Positions 36,594-45,946 of a stretch of DNA of 64,000 nucleotides are shown here, one piece after another. Numbering within the stretch: the stretch's first letter is position 1; each line of letters starts with the position of its first letter. A model generated the notes under the pieces. That model made no database searches. It was not told the DNA's origin and saw only the letters and a program-made list of their open reading frames with translations. A program made the translations under genes and the position numbers. The stretch comes from Lachnospiraceae bacterium (GTDB taxonomy: Bacteria; Bacillota; Clostridia; Lachnospirales; Lachnospiraceae): the NCBI GenBank assembly GCA_031280955.1, contig JAITGA010000007.1:24038-88037 (forward strand), written 5' to 3'.

Positions 36594-37568
36594 TTAGCCT
36601 TTTATCCCACCTTGGTAGGTAATCCCCTCTACCAGATAATCCTCACCGTACAAAAATACCAAAATCGGCGGAATCATGTAAATCGTCGCCACCGCAAATG
36701 CCAGACCTATTTCTGCTTCATTTATTTTGGACAAAAATACTGATAAAGGATGATAAAGTGAATCCGATATCAATATAAGTGGTTGTTCTACCATGTTCCA
36801 ATAGTCGATGAAGACCAATATCGCTACTGAACCAATTGCCCCCTTGCAAAGCGGCAAGGCAATCCGCCAAAAAAGCTGCCACTCTCCTGCCCCGTCGATT
36901 TGTCCCGCCTCCATCAGCGAAGTGGGGATTTTGCGCATATATTTGGTCAAAAGAAAGACTGCAAACGGCGAAGCAATACCCGGTAGCCAGATAGCCCAAC
37001 GGGTATCAAGCAGGTTAAGGAATTCTGATACGAGATAGTTCGGGACCAGTGTTACCTGATAAGGCATCAGCATCAGGATTATGTATAGGAAAAATATCAT
37101 TTCCTTGATCCGTCCTTGATATCTGGTAAAACCATATGCCGCCAAACTGGCAATCGCCAATTGGAAAACCACTATCGGCACGACCAAAATCACCGAGTTC
37201 CAAAACTTAATCAAGTAATCGGGACTGCGAAGCAAAAATGTCTCGTACTGACTAAATGATACCATATCGGGGATGAATTTCAAGTTGACCCGCTCAGAAA
37301 TAAAAACCCGTCCCCCCGAATCAGAAGTGGCAAAAACCTGTCCGTAGTTGGCAGAAATCTCTGATGCTGACATAAATGAGTTGGTTATCGTCAGGAAAAT
37401 CGGCATCAAAAACAAAAATGCGAAAAACACTGCCACCGTTGTAAAAATCAGCATCCGTATTAGTGACACCCGCTTACGGTGGGTTGCCTTTTTTTTGACT
37501 GCTGCTTGCCATCTCTCCAGTGACTCTTCCTTGGTAAGCGGTCTTGTTTGTCTTCGCAATTTTGCCAT
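36594..37568 (-). CDS. Carbohydrate ABC transporter permease (MalG type)
   Basis: 324 residues with a basic N-terminus (TRPLTKEESLERW) and six membrane helices. The cytoplasmic EAA loop is EAGQIDGAGEWQLFWRIALP, which contacts the ATPase. Together with the MalF-type permease, one base upstream, it should form the channel for a sugar importer. No ATPase gene is present; a shared MsmK-type ATPase elsewhere would be typical for Gram-positive bacteria. Confidence 0.92.
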   Translation of the reverse strand: MAKLRRQTRPLTKEESLERWQAAVKKKATHRKRVSLIRMLIFTTVAVFFAFLFLMPIFLTITNSFMSASEISANYGQVFATSDSGGRVFISERVNLKFIPDMVSFSQYETFLLRSPDYLIKFWNSVILVVPIVVFQLAIASLAAYGFTRYQGRIKEMIFFLYIILMLMPYQVTLVPNYLVSEFLNLLDTRWAIWLPGIASPFAVFLLTKYMRKIPTSLMEAGQIDGAGEWQLFWRIALPLCKGAIGSVAILVFIDYWNMVEQPLILISDSLYHPLSVFLSKINEAEIGLAFAVATIYMIPPILVFLYGEDYLVEGITYQGGIKG

Positions 37569-37569
37569 T

Positions 37570-38475
37570 TTATCCTTCTATGTCACGTCCGAAATAATTT
37601 TCGGTCAAAAACATCACCCCGATGATTATTACCATCGCAATCGACATCATGATGGCGGCGGCTGATAACCGTTGATAGTCAAGGCGGCCAAACATATTGT
37701 TCATATAGTGCTGCAACATATATACGGAGTCAAACGGATAATCCCCGGTCAAAAGGTATATCTCACGAAACACCTTGAATGAGTTGATTAACGACATAAT
37801 CGTCACAAACAAAATCGTTGCCGATAGGTAGCGTAACTTGACAAGCCAAAAAATCTGAAAGGGACGGGCACTTTCCATTGAAGCCACCTCAATGATTTCC
37901 TTGGGGATACTGGACAAAGCCGCCATAAACAATATCATATTGTACCCAAGCGTCTTCCACAGAAACAAGATGACGACCACTATCGGGGCATAATCAGACT
38001 TGAACCAATCTATTTTGGTCATATTTCCCAGAAGCATCATTTCATTGACAATACCGTTGAAATGAAAGAGTACCTGCCAAATAAGGACGATTGAAGCAAT
38101 CGGTACCATCATCGGGGTCAGGAAAAAGGTACGAAACTGACTGCGAAACGGTATTCGGCTGTTTAACATTAGTGCCAGCATTAGTGCCAATATCACGGCG
38201 AGGGGTACAGCAATGCCTGAGAATTTGAGGGTGTTGGATGCCGCTTGTTGGAATGCGGCGTTACCGCTGACAATGGCAAAATTGTCCATGAAAACAAACT
38301 CGCGGTTGATGGGGTTATCAATCATCGAGTAGTAAATAACATAAAAGAAAGGAGCAATAAAAAAGAGAACCACACCAAAAACACTCGGCAAGAGACAAGC
38401 GATGGAAAATCGCTTGCCCCTTTCCTTGTGCTTTAATTCACTCTTTTTTCTTAACGAACGTAAGTTCTTTTTCAT
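37570..38475 (-). CDS. Carbohydrate ABC transporter permease (MalF/UgpA type)
   Basis: 301 residues, six membrane helices, EAA loop EVASMESARPFQIFWLVKL. It pairs with the downstream MalG-type permease and with the binding protein upstream, which ends nine bases before it. The Shine-Dalgarno signal is weak (AAGAG), in line with coupling to the preceding gene. Confidence 0.92.
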   Translation of the reverse strand: MKKNLRSLRKKSELKHKERGKRFSIACLLPSVFGVVLFFIAPFFYVIYYSMIDNPINREFVFMDNFAIVSGNAAFQQAASNTLKFSGIAVPLAVILALMLALMLNSRIPFRSQFRTFFLTPMMVPIASIVLIWQVLFHFNGIVNEMMLLGNMTKIDWFKSDYAPIVVVILFLWKTLGYNMILFMAALSSIPKEIIEVASMESARPFQIFWLVKLRYLSATILFVTIMSLINSFKVFREIYLLTGDYPFDSVYMLQHYMNNMFGRLDYQRLSAAAIMMSIAMVIIIGVMFLTENYFGRDIEG

Positions 38476-38484
38476 CTCTTAGGT

Positions 38485-40752
38485 CTAACGGTTTTCATTT
38501 ACATACAAACGGACACGATTTTCGATGATTTCCGCTGCTGCCATCGCACTCTTAGAGCCGGCGAAGAAACTTTCTGCCTCTTCCTGAATGATGTTGATGA
38601 TTTGCTCATCGTAGTCTTGCAGTTCATCTGCCGCCATAATCAAACGATAAAACTCATCCACGAACTCCTTGTTGCGGGAAGAAAATATCTCTACTGTGAT
38701 ATCATCATAACCCCAACTGGTTCGTGACCATTCTATCCCATCATTCATTTGCACATTGGTAGCCTCAGCAATTATTTCTTCTATCGCTGAGTGCTTGACG
38801 GGAATGAAGTACGAAAACGGATTCTTGCTCTTGCTTTGGAAATCATCAGATAAGAGATATTCGATGAACGCAAAAGCCCCATCCTTGTGTTTCGAACGAT
38901 TGCTGATGCCAATGGCAGTACTGGGATTTATCATTATCCCGCTACCGTTTTCAACCGGGGCACCGATATATTTGGCATCACCATCAAACAGAGCATCGTT
39001 TAACTGCATCGATTCGAGACTGTAAAGATACCCATCAAGTAGTAAGTAGTGTCCGTCCCGGAATCCCTCATGAGTACCGATGCGATCAGGATTACCCCAA
39101 TCATCCCATTGCTCGCCAAAGGTAGCGGCAAACTCCATGATACTGATAAACTCATTACCGGTAAAGTCAACCTCACCTGTTTCCCAGTTGATGAAACGAT
39201 CAAGTGCCAAATATACCAGTGTATACATCAGCGAAGATGCCGTCGCCCGCATGAGTGTGGCTTCGGGAAAACTCTCTGCCCATGCTATCATTTCTGTGAC
39301 ATTCCATCTGTCGATTCCTGCCAGTTTTTCACCGTGTCCAATCAATGTGGTAATCGCAAAGCCGGGAATGATCGCATATAACTTGTCATCTTTGCTATAA
39401 GCATTGAGGATATTATCGAGATAATCAGCACGATTTATATTACTGTTGTCAATCAGGGGATTCAAATCCGCCAATACTCCCTTGTTTATCAATTGACTGA
39501 CTCCCATACCAGCGAGATTGATGATGTCGGGGCTATTGTTCCCGGCTATATCAATCCGGAACTGGTTGACAGCTGCCTGATAATCATCACTAAAGCTATT
39601 AGCATAATCAACTATCTGGATTCTGTATCTGTCACTTCTTTTGTTAAAGTTGATAATCGCTGCTTTGATATCCTGTGATACCCACATTCCACCGTAGGTA
39701 AGATACTGACGCCGTGGCAGCTCGCCGTGGGTCGTTCGTTTCAGGGTCACTATCTCCATGCTACTGCCGCCTTGACTCATGTATGTTTGACTCATTAGCC
39801 AGATATCACCGTTTTCCAGTATCCCGAAGTTGCGGACATTATCGCCCAGGATATCGGCATCAATCCAATCCAGCAGTCTAAGCGTTTCCGTGCTTTCCAA
39901 ATCAATTTCATATAATGTATTGCCGTCACTCAACAGTATTCCTGTGGTTCCGCCGCTGCCAAATGAGGTATTGCCATAAGGACTGATTTCACTAATTTCG
40001 ATGTCAGAGCCAAAAGACCCCGTGGCAAAATCAGCCTTTTTCAGACCTCTCCCCATTGATCCCATCATTCTTGAAAAACCCATTATATACACATCGCCAT
40101 CGGCAGAAATAAACAATGAATCTATGTAATCGCTGTATTCGATACGACCGATTAGTTCTCCTTCGCTGTTAAGTGCCACCAAATTATAAGTACCCATATT
40201 ACTGCCAATAACAAAGACTAACATTCCTTGACCATTGCTGTTCATTCCCTGTAGCCAGCTATTATCGTCAAGCCCAAGAACATTACCAATATCAGAAGTC
40301 GAAACTATCTGTCCCTCAAGGGTGATTTCATAAAGGGCATGGGTGGAGGTATAAGAAAAATCATCAAACTCCCACGTACTTACGAGTAACAGCATATTTC
40401 CCTGCTGATTAAATGCCATATTACTGACATTCGCATTGTCCGGCAAGGCAAAAGCAGAGATATCAATTTCGGTGATTGCTCCCGTAGCAATCTCTACCTG
40501 GGAAAGCTTGCTGGAAGATTCCATTGTTGCCTCATCCCATGAGGAGGTATAGATATACAGGAAACCCTCATGTTCGACGATTGACTGTAGCCAAGTATTG
40601 TCACCAAATTCTATATCATGGTATATAGGCAAAAAAGCAATCGTATCAGGGTCAATGCCGGAATTATCACCGCGGCAAGCAGTCACGAGGGTAGCTTGCA
40701 TAGTGATAATCAATATTATCGCTATCAATTTCTTTATCGTCTTGGAACGCAT
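38485..40752 (-). CDS. Double-length extracellular solute-binding lipoprotein, copy 2
   Basis: 755 residues from ATG 40752 (AAAAGGAG upstream). Lipobox LVTAC, then RGDNSG. As in copy 1, about 350 residues of repeated beta motifs (HEGFLYIYTSSWDEA, NGDIWLMSQTYMSQGG) precede a family 1 sugar-binding domain (SPDIINLAGMGVSQLINKG, AFAFIEYLLSDDFQ). It is followed by both permeases and then the HlyD-like gene, so it is likely the binding protein of that importer. The propeller-like N-terminal half is not found in ordinary binding proteins. Confidence 0.83.
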   Translation of the reverse strand: MRSKTIKKLIAIILIITMQATLVTACRGDNSGIDPDTIAFLPIYHDIEFGDNTWLQSIVEHEGFLYIYTSSWDEATMESSSKLSQVEIATGAITEIDISAFALPDNANVSNMAFNQQGNMLLLVSTWEFDDFSYTSTHALYEITLEGQIVSTSDIGNVLGLDDNSWLQGMNSNGQGMLVFVIGSNMGTYNLVALNSEGELIGRIEYSDYIDSLFISADGDVYIMGFSRMMGSMGRGLKKADFATGSFGSDIEISEISPYGNTSFGSGGTTGILLSDGNTLYEIDLESTETLRLLDWIDADILGDNVRNFGILENGDIWLMSQTYMSQGGSSMEIVTLKRTTHGELPRRQYLTYGGMWVSQDIKAAIINFNKRSDRYRIQIVDYANSFSDDYQAAVNQFRIDIAGNNSPDIINLAGMGVSQLINKGVLADLNPLIDNSNINRADYLDNILNAYSKDDKLYAIIPGFAITTLIGHGEKLAGIDRWNVTEMIAWAESFPEATLMRATASSLMYTLVYLALDRFINWETGEVDFTGNEFISIMEFAATFGEQWDDWGNPDRIGTHEGFRDGHYLLLDGYLYSLESMQLNDALFDGDAKYIGAPVENGSGIMINPSTAIGISNRSKHKDGAFAFIEYLLSDDFQSKSKNPFSYFIPVKHSAIEEIIAEATNVQMNDGIEWSRTSWGYDDITVEIFSSRNKEFVDEFYRLIMAADELQDYDEQIINIIQEEAESFFAGSKSAMAAAEIIENRVRLYVNENR

Positions 40753-40862
40753 GGTTCTTCTCCTTTTATTTTCCTGTGGTTGCCCAGAAAGCATAGCACA
40801 GTAAGCAAGCTAAAACAAATTAAGATTTTCCTAAGCTTTTTTTAAGAAATCTCAAAGTCAAG

Positions 40863-40894
40863 GACTTAGCTAGTTCTTAGGAACTAGCTAAGTC
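40863..40894. other. Perfect 14-bp inverted repeat over the end of the phosphohexomutase gene
   Basis: GACTTAGCTAGTTC and GAACTAGCTAAGTC enclose four bases and cover the last five codons and stop codon of the gene at 40877. No T run follows on either strand, so it is not a standard terminator. It could act as an mRNA 3' end stabiliser or as a protein-binding site. Confidence 0.6.
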
Positions 40895-42301
40895 TAGGAA
40901 TCCCTCATACAAATTACACACTTCTACCGCATCCTGCGCACACGGCATCTCACAAAAAATCCTAAGCAACGGCTCTGTCCCCGAAAAACGCGCCAACACC
41001 CAACCGCCGTTTTGGAAATATACCTTGCTCCCGTCAAGATACGATACCCGCTCTACAGGCTCTGTCATCACCGGCAACTCACGCTTTTCCATCAAAGTCG
41101 TATAAATCTCCGCTCTTTTGCCCTGCGTGAACTTATAATCACGCTCCTCCATATGGATAGAACCATATTCCGCTTCGATATCGGCATAAATTCGGGAAAT
41201 TTTTTGCCCGGTTACGGCAATCATCTCAACGAGGAGCATTGCCGCATAAATCCCATCTTTGCCCTTGATATGCCCTCTGATGGTCAAACCCCCTGATGAT
41301 TCACCGCCCAGAACCGCATCAGCTTCAGCTATCTTTGCCGAAATATGCTTGAAACCGACGGGAACTTCATGACAAACCTGCCCGAAACTCTCTGCGACAC
41401 GGTCAAGTTGATGGGTAGTGGCAATATTGCGTACCACTGCTCCCTCCATGTTGCGGTATTTTACCAGATAATAATAGAGCAGGACGAGGATATCATTGGG
41501 ATGCAAAAAGCGTCCATTATCGTCAATTACACCGATGCGGTCGGCATCGCCGTCAGTTGCCAGTCCGATGTCACATTTGCCGTCAATGACCGCATTTTGC
41601 AAAGACCTGAGGGTTGCCGCCGACGGTGAGGGAAGCTTCCCGCCAAAAAGTGTGTCATGGCGTTCATGGATAGCGACTACCTCACAGCGAGCGGTATGGA
41701 GGATGGTATTGAGCGAGGTTTTGCTGACCCCGTACATCGGGTCAAAGGCAACCTTTAGGTTCGCCTCGCGGATTTTTACCATTCGGATAGCCGAGATAAT
41801 GTTGTCGATATATTCATTGAGGGGATAGATTTCCTTGATTAGTCCTGCTTCCACAGCAGCTTCATATTCCATTTCCCGGACATCACCAGGCTCTACAGCG
41901 GCAATAAAACGCTCGATATCGGCGGTCTGTACCTCATCGGCATCACGCCCGCCGGCGGTAAATATCTTGATACCGTTATAAACCGCAGGATTGTGACTGG
42001 CTGTTACCATCATCCCATAGGGAAGATTATGTTGCATTACATAAAACATCAAGAGCGGTGTCGGTGCCGATTTATTGACCAGTTCAGTCAATATGCCTTC
42101 AGCGGCAAAGACCATCGCCGCCCACTGCATCGCTTCTTTTGCCAGAAAGCGGCGGTCGTAACCGATGACGATACCTTTACCTGCTACTCCCTCGGCTTTC
42201 ATTTTATCGCAAAGTGCCTTAGCGAGTAGCTGGATATTGACCTTGGTGAAACCATCACCAATAATCGCCCGCCAACCGCCTGTACCAAAATTTATTCCCA
42301 T
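40877..42301 (-). CDS. Phosphoglucomutase/phosphomannomutase family protein
   Basis: 474 residues, AGGAG before the ATG. It interconverts hexose 1- and 6-phosphates. The active-site Ser is in VTASHNPAVYNG, the metal loop is ATDGDADRIG, the sugar-binding loop is GGESSGGL, and the phosphate loop RFSGTEPLLR is at the C-terminus. It lies nine bases after the GH94 phosphorylase, whose product glucose 1-phosphate it would turn into glucose 6-phosphate. Confidence 0.93.
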   Translation of the reverse strand: MGINFGTGGWRAIIGDGFTKVNIQLLAKALCDKMKAEGVAGKGIVIGYDRRFLAKEAMQWAAMVFAAEGILTELVNKSAPTPLLMFYVMQHNLPYGMMVTASHNPAVYNGIKIFTAGGRDADEVQTADIERFIAAVEPGDVREMEYEAAVEAGLIKEIYPLNEYIDNIISAIRMVKIREANLKVAFDPMYGVSKTSLNTILHTARCEVVAIHERHDTLFGGKLPSPSAATLRSLQNAVIDGKCDIGLATDGDADRIGVIDDNGRFLHPNDILVLLYYYLVKYRNMEGAVVRNIATTHQLDRVAESFGQVCHEVPVGFKHISAKIAEADAVLGGESSGGLTIRGHIKGKDGIYAAMLLVEMIAVTGQKISRIYADIEAEYGSIHMEERDYKFTQGKRAEIYTTLMEKRELPVMTEPVERVSYLDGSKVYFQNGGWVLARFSGTEPLLRIFCEMPCAQDAVEVCNLYEGFLDLASS

Positions 42302-42310
42302 TATATTCTC

Positions 42311-44737
42311 CTACTCCCCCATCACTATCTTCACTTCATTAACACTTCCTGCTGCCATCACGGGGATATATGCCACTTCTTCCCCATTCAGATACACCTT
42401 TCGCACCCCTTTCATCACACCATCGGGATTTTCGATACTGATATGGTAGTCTGCACCACGGAAGCGGCGGGTGACGGAAAAGTCACGCCAATCGGCGGGG
42501 ACACAGGGGTCGATAGTCAGGCGGTCAAAGTCAGGGCGGATGCCGAGCATGTAGCGGGTAGCGGAAAAATATGCCCATCCGCCCGTCCCTGTCATAAAGG
42601 GATGCCGCGCCCGTCCGTGAGCCGTATGCTCTACACCCATGATGAATTGACAATATGAATATGGCTCTGCTTCACGGATTTCAATCATGTCATTTTGATG
42701 ATAAGGGCATAGAGCATCATAAAACTTCATCGCCCTGTCGCCACGTCCAAGGATACACTCTGCCGCCCATGCCCAAGGATTGGGATGGGAAAAAACTGCG
42801 CCGTTTTCCTTGACCCCGGGATAAACACGCCCGATGAAACCCAGTTCATCATCAGGTTTGCGATACGATGGCGCGTTGAGCATTAGCCCATAGCGGGTAA
42901 AAAGGTGTTTGTCGATGCTGTCCATTGCCTTGATTCCCTTTTCATATGGTGCTGCCTCTGACAAAACTGCCCAAGCATTTGATTCCAAATGGATTTTGCC
43001 TTCTTTTTCCCCATCAGTACCGATTTTGCGCCCGCTGGCGGTAAACCCACGGATATACCAATCGCCGTCCCAGAGTTCACGCTCACAAACAGCCCGTACT
43101 TTTTTCCTCATTGCTTCATATTTCGTCACGTCCTCAGTTCGCCCAAGGAAACGTGCCAGATGAAGAAAATGTCCAAGAGCCCAATGATGGAGGAAGGAAA
43201 CCATCGCACTTTCACCGCCGCCGAGATTGAGGCAATCGTTCCAATCAGCGCGAAGTCCCTTGCATATCCCTGTCGCTCCTACCTGCTCTGCGGAAAAATC
43301 AAGGATACTCGTTATATGCTCATATACACTACCCTCGCCGCCATCGGCATAGGGAACGACCAAGTCAGCAAAATCAAGTTCTCCCGTCTCCCTGATATAT
43401 TCGACTATCGCCACCACCAACCAGAGAGCATCATCGGAACAGGCATCTTCGAGACCGTGGACATAGCTACTAGAGTCCATCATCGGAATTACTGTCGGTG
43501 ATTTGAAGGTTTCTTTCTTCTCCTCACGAGGGGCAAACCATTCCGGTTGGAACAAATGGATGCCATAACCTTTCGACACCAAACCATTTAATAACTGTAC
43601 GATTCGCTCCCGGCATTTTGTGGGGTTGGAATGAGGAATTGTCATCGCATCCTGTGCTGTATCACGAAAACCAAGCCCGGTACGCCCTCCAACCTCGATG
43701 AAAGAGGCGAAACGAGAAAACATGACATTGATTTCCGCTTGATAGAGCGTCCAAGTATTGAGCAAGGTATTCATCCCCGCATTGGGGGTAGTGATTTGCA
43801 AGCAAGCAAACTTCTTCTGCCAGTAATCGCCAAGAGCCTGATAAGCGGCATCAACAGCGTTCACATCACTGTATTTCGCCTTGACCCTTCTACCCTCACG
43901 GCGATCGCCCTCACCGAGCATAAAAATGAGCCGCACTTCCTCCCCGGGAGCGAGTAAAATATTCTTTTGCAAGGTGCCGCAATGATTTCCGGTCAGTTCA
44001 TGCGAAGAGTGACACTTGCCGTTCTCCACGGCGATGGGGTTGTCCTCCGTCCGGTAAAGACCGAGGAACTTGTCCCGCAAGCAGTCAAAGCCATCAGGGG
44101 TGAAGTTTGCCGCCATGTATTGATATCCATCGGGCTCATAAAACAAGTCATATTCTATAATGCCGTTTTCCTCATCATATGCTGAACCGGCACAATAAAG
44201 GCTCATTTGGAAGTTCTGGTTATCAATCGGAATATTGTGGAACGAAAATTCACAATAATTGAAGACGCTCAAATCACGGGGGCGGTTTGAATTGTTTTTG
44301 ATCTTCACGTCCCATAATAAAACCGCTTCGCCAAGGGGAACTGTCATCCGCTGCGATGCGGTGATACCATCATACTCACACTCATAAACCGTATAAGACA
44401 TCCCATGACGGCAAAGATACTTTGCCCGACCCGGTTCATCTATCCCCGCTTCCGCCAGCGGTTTGCCGACCGGCTGCCAAGAAACGCTGAAATAATCAGC
44501 ATTTTCATTGTCCCTGATATAAACGTAATGTCCGGGGCGGTCATTGGGAACGCCATTGGCGCGAAAACGAGTAATCCGATGGTATTCAGGCGATCGGTGG
44601 AACACATACCCACCTGCCGTATGGTTGATGACGGCGCAGGTCTCCTCCACGCCGAGGTAGTTGGTCCATGATGTCGGCAGGTCAATTCGGTCAATCACGT
44701 ACTCACGGTTTTCATTGTCAAAATATCCATATTTCAT
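42311..44737 (-). CDS. GH94 family phosphorylase (cellobiose phosphorylase-like)
   Basis: 808 residues, AAGGAG before the ATG. GH94 enzymes split beta-glucosides with phosphate to give glucose 1-phosphate. The N-terminus (MKYGYFDNENREYVIDR, WTNYLG) and segments such as RTGLGFRDTAQDAM, RADWNDCLN (general acid Asp) and GVKENGAVFSHPNPWA match cellobiose phosphorylase. Chitobiose or other beta-1,4 specificity cannot be excluded. With the mutase downstream it forms an energy-saving disaccharide pathway, and the ABC importer genes further on may bring in the substrate. Confidence 0.9.
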   Translation of the reverse strand: MKYGYFDNENREYVIDRIDLPTSWTNYLGVEETCAVINHTAGGYVFHRSPEYHRITRFRANGVPNDRPGHYVYIRDNENADYFSVSWQPVGKPLAEAGIDEPGRAKYLCRHGMSYTVYECEYDGITASQRMTVPLGEAVLLWDVKIKNNSNRPRDLSVFNYCEFSFHNIPIDNQNFQMSLYCAGSAYDEENGIIEYDLFYEPDGYQYMAANFTPDGFDCLRDKFLGLYRTEDNPIAVENGKCHSSHELTGNHCGTLQKNILLAPGEEVRLIFMLGEGDRREGRRVKAKYSDVNAVDAAYQALGDYWQKKFACLQITTPNAGMNTLLNTWTLYQAEINVMFSRFASFIEVGGRTGLGFRDTAQDAMTIPHSNPTKCRERIVQLLNGLVSKGYGIHLFQPEWFAPREEKKETFKSPTVIPMMDSSSYVHGLEDACSDDALWLVVAIVEYIRETGELDFADLVVPYADGGEGSVYEHITSILDFSAEQVGATGICKGLRADWNDCLNLGGGESAMVSFLHHWALGHFLHLARFLGRTEDVTKYEAMRKKVRAVCERELWDGDWYIRGFTASGRKIGTDGEKEGKIHLESNAWAVLSEAAPYEKGIKAMDSIDKHLFTRYGLMLNAPSYRKPDDELGFIGRVYPGVKENGAVFSHPNPWAWAAECILGRGDRAMKFYDALCPYHQNDMIEIREAEPYSYCQFIMGVEHTAHGRARHPFMTGTGGWAYFSATRYMLGIRPDFDRLTIDPCVPADWRDFSVTRRFRGADYHISIENPDGVMKGVRKVYLNGEEVAYIPVMAAGSVNEVKIVMGE

Positions 44738-45123
44738 GCCGTTTCTCCTTCTGCCCCCTCTACACTTAGCTGTCTAATAGTAGCATGAATGTGGATTTTC
44801 GTCAAGAAAAAGTGGGTGTTTTATCTATTAAGTAAATGGATTGCTTCGGCATAAAACTGCCTCGCAATGACGAAACCGGGGTATTCATCATATAAACAAA
44901 TGGATTGCTTCGGCATAAAGCCGCCTCGCAATGACGAAACCGTGGTATTCATCTATTAAGTAAATGGATTGCTTCGGCATAAAACTGCCTCGCAATGACT
45001 GCACACGAACTTTGCCACGCATGTTTTGCAACGCAAAACTGCGTTACGAAGTTCTTAGTGCTGAAGAATGACAAGAAAGCGTGTCATTCTTCCGGCTTCG
45101 GTATTTTTCATAAGCCTCAGCAA
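44738..45123. other. 386-bp intergenic region with REP-like repeats and hairpins
   Basis: No gene seen. It holds three 64-bp tandem units (44830-45000), each with a palindromic core, then a hairpin GAAGAATGACA/TGTCATTCTTC near 45063-45092 at the end of the lipoprotein gene. A promoter for the GH94 operon must lie at its left end. Confidence 0.7.
44830..45000. repeat. REP-like palindromic repeat, three tandem 64-bp units
   Basis: ATGGATTGCTTCGGC and GCCTCGCAATGAC enclose a short loop and recur at 44836, 44900 and 44964, that is every 64 bp. Single copies of the same palindrome are found at 51711-51752, 54295-54325 and 62156-62192. Confidence 0.8.
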
Positions 45124-45915
45124 TCACGGTAAAGGTTGATTCCAGTTGTTCATCTCCATGAACTGTTTCAATTTTTCTTGATAATTCCACATATCGTCAA
45201 GCTCAAACCACCCTGTATCCCTATTATATGAACCATTAGGATTAAACATCATCATCGCATCGATTTTTTGGATGGACATATTACCTTCCTTGTCAAACCT
45301 CGCTCTTTCTTTACCCAATCCCAGATAAAGGGAACGCCCATACATATCAGAAATGAAATAAATGATAGTCGGTCTCACTATTGCAATATCTCCTTGAATC
45401 CATTCGTGAAATCGACGTGTTTCATCTTGGGTTAACGGGCCGTTACCTTTGTGGTCTGTTATTCTCACCTTTACACATTGGCTTAGGTCAATCTCCTTGC
45501 CCCAATCGTTTCTCCTCCTAAGCTCCAAGACTTCCTCTTCGTCAAATTCATCTGTTGATGACAAAATGAAGTTGAAATGCGGATAAAAATAAGCGAACTG
45601 CTCATCGCTTGCTTGACTGATATGTAAAGATGATCCTTGCAATCTGCTGGGAACTTCTCTGTAAGAAAATAGCTTCCGCCCGAAATCATCTTCATCCAAT
45701 ATGGTAATTTCTCTGGAAACATAATGCTCGCCATATCCATCTGCGGAAATCACCGAGCTGATGACAATAGAGTAAAGCTCCGGATAATCACCATAATATA
45801 TCGACGGCCCACAACCGGTGCAGCCAGAAAACACTAAACACATCAGCAAAAACAACAGCAAAAATGTCTTCTTAAAATGTCCGCTAAATGTATCGGGATT
45901 GTTTTGCAAATGCAT
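45124..45915 (-). CDS. Putative lipoprotein of unknown function
   Basis: 263 residues, GGAGAGGAAG before the ATG. A signal peptide (FLLLFLLMCLVFSGC, then TGCGPS) ends in a lipobox. The mature protein is mixed alpha/beta with several aromatic residues (YAYFYPHFNFILS, RRFHEWIQGD, GRSLYLGLG). I do not recognise a family. It stands between the REP-rich gap and an AAA ATPase gene and seems to be a single unit. Confidence 0.7.
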   Translation of the reverse strand: MHLQNNPDTFSGHFKKTFLLLFLLMCLVFSGCTGCGPSIYYGDYPELYSIVISSVISADGYGEHYVSREITILDEDDFGRKLFSYREVPSRLQGSSLHISQASDEQFAYFYPHFNFILSSTDEFDEEEVLELRRRNDWGKEIDLSQCVKVRITDHKGNGPLTQDETRRFHEWIQGDIAIVRPTIIYFISDMYGRSLYLGLGKERARFDKEGNMSIQKIDAMMMFNPNGSYNRDTGWFELDDMWNYQEKLKQFMEMNNWNQPLP

Positions 45916-45946
45916 CTTCCTCTCCTTTGCAAACTATTGTTTCCTA

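Noticed and set aside
40863..40894. Rho-independent terminator
   Set aside because: The stem is strong but neither strand has a T run directly after it.
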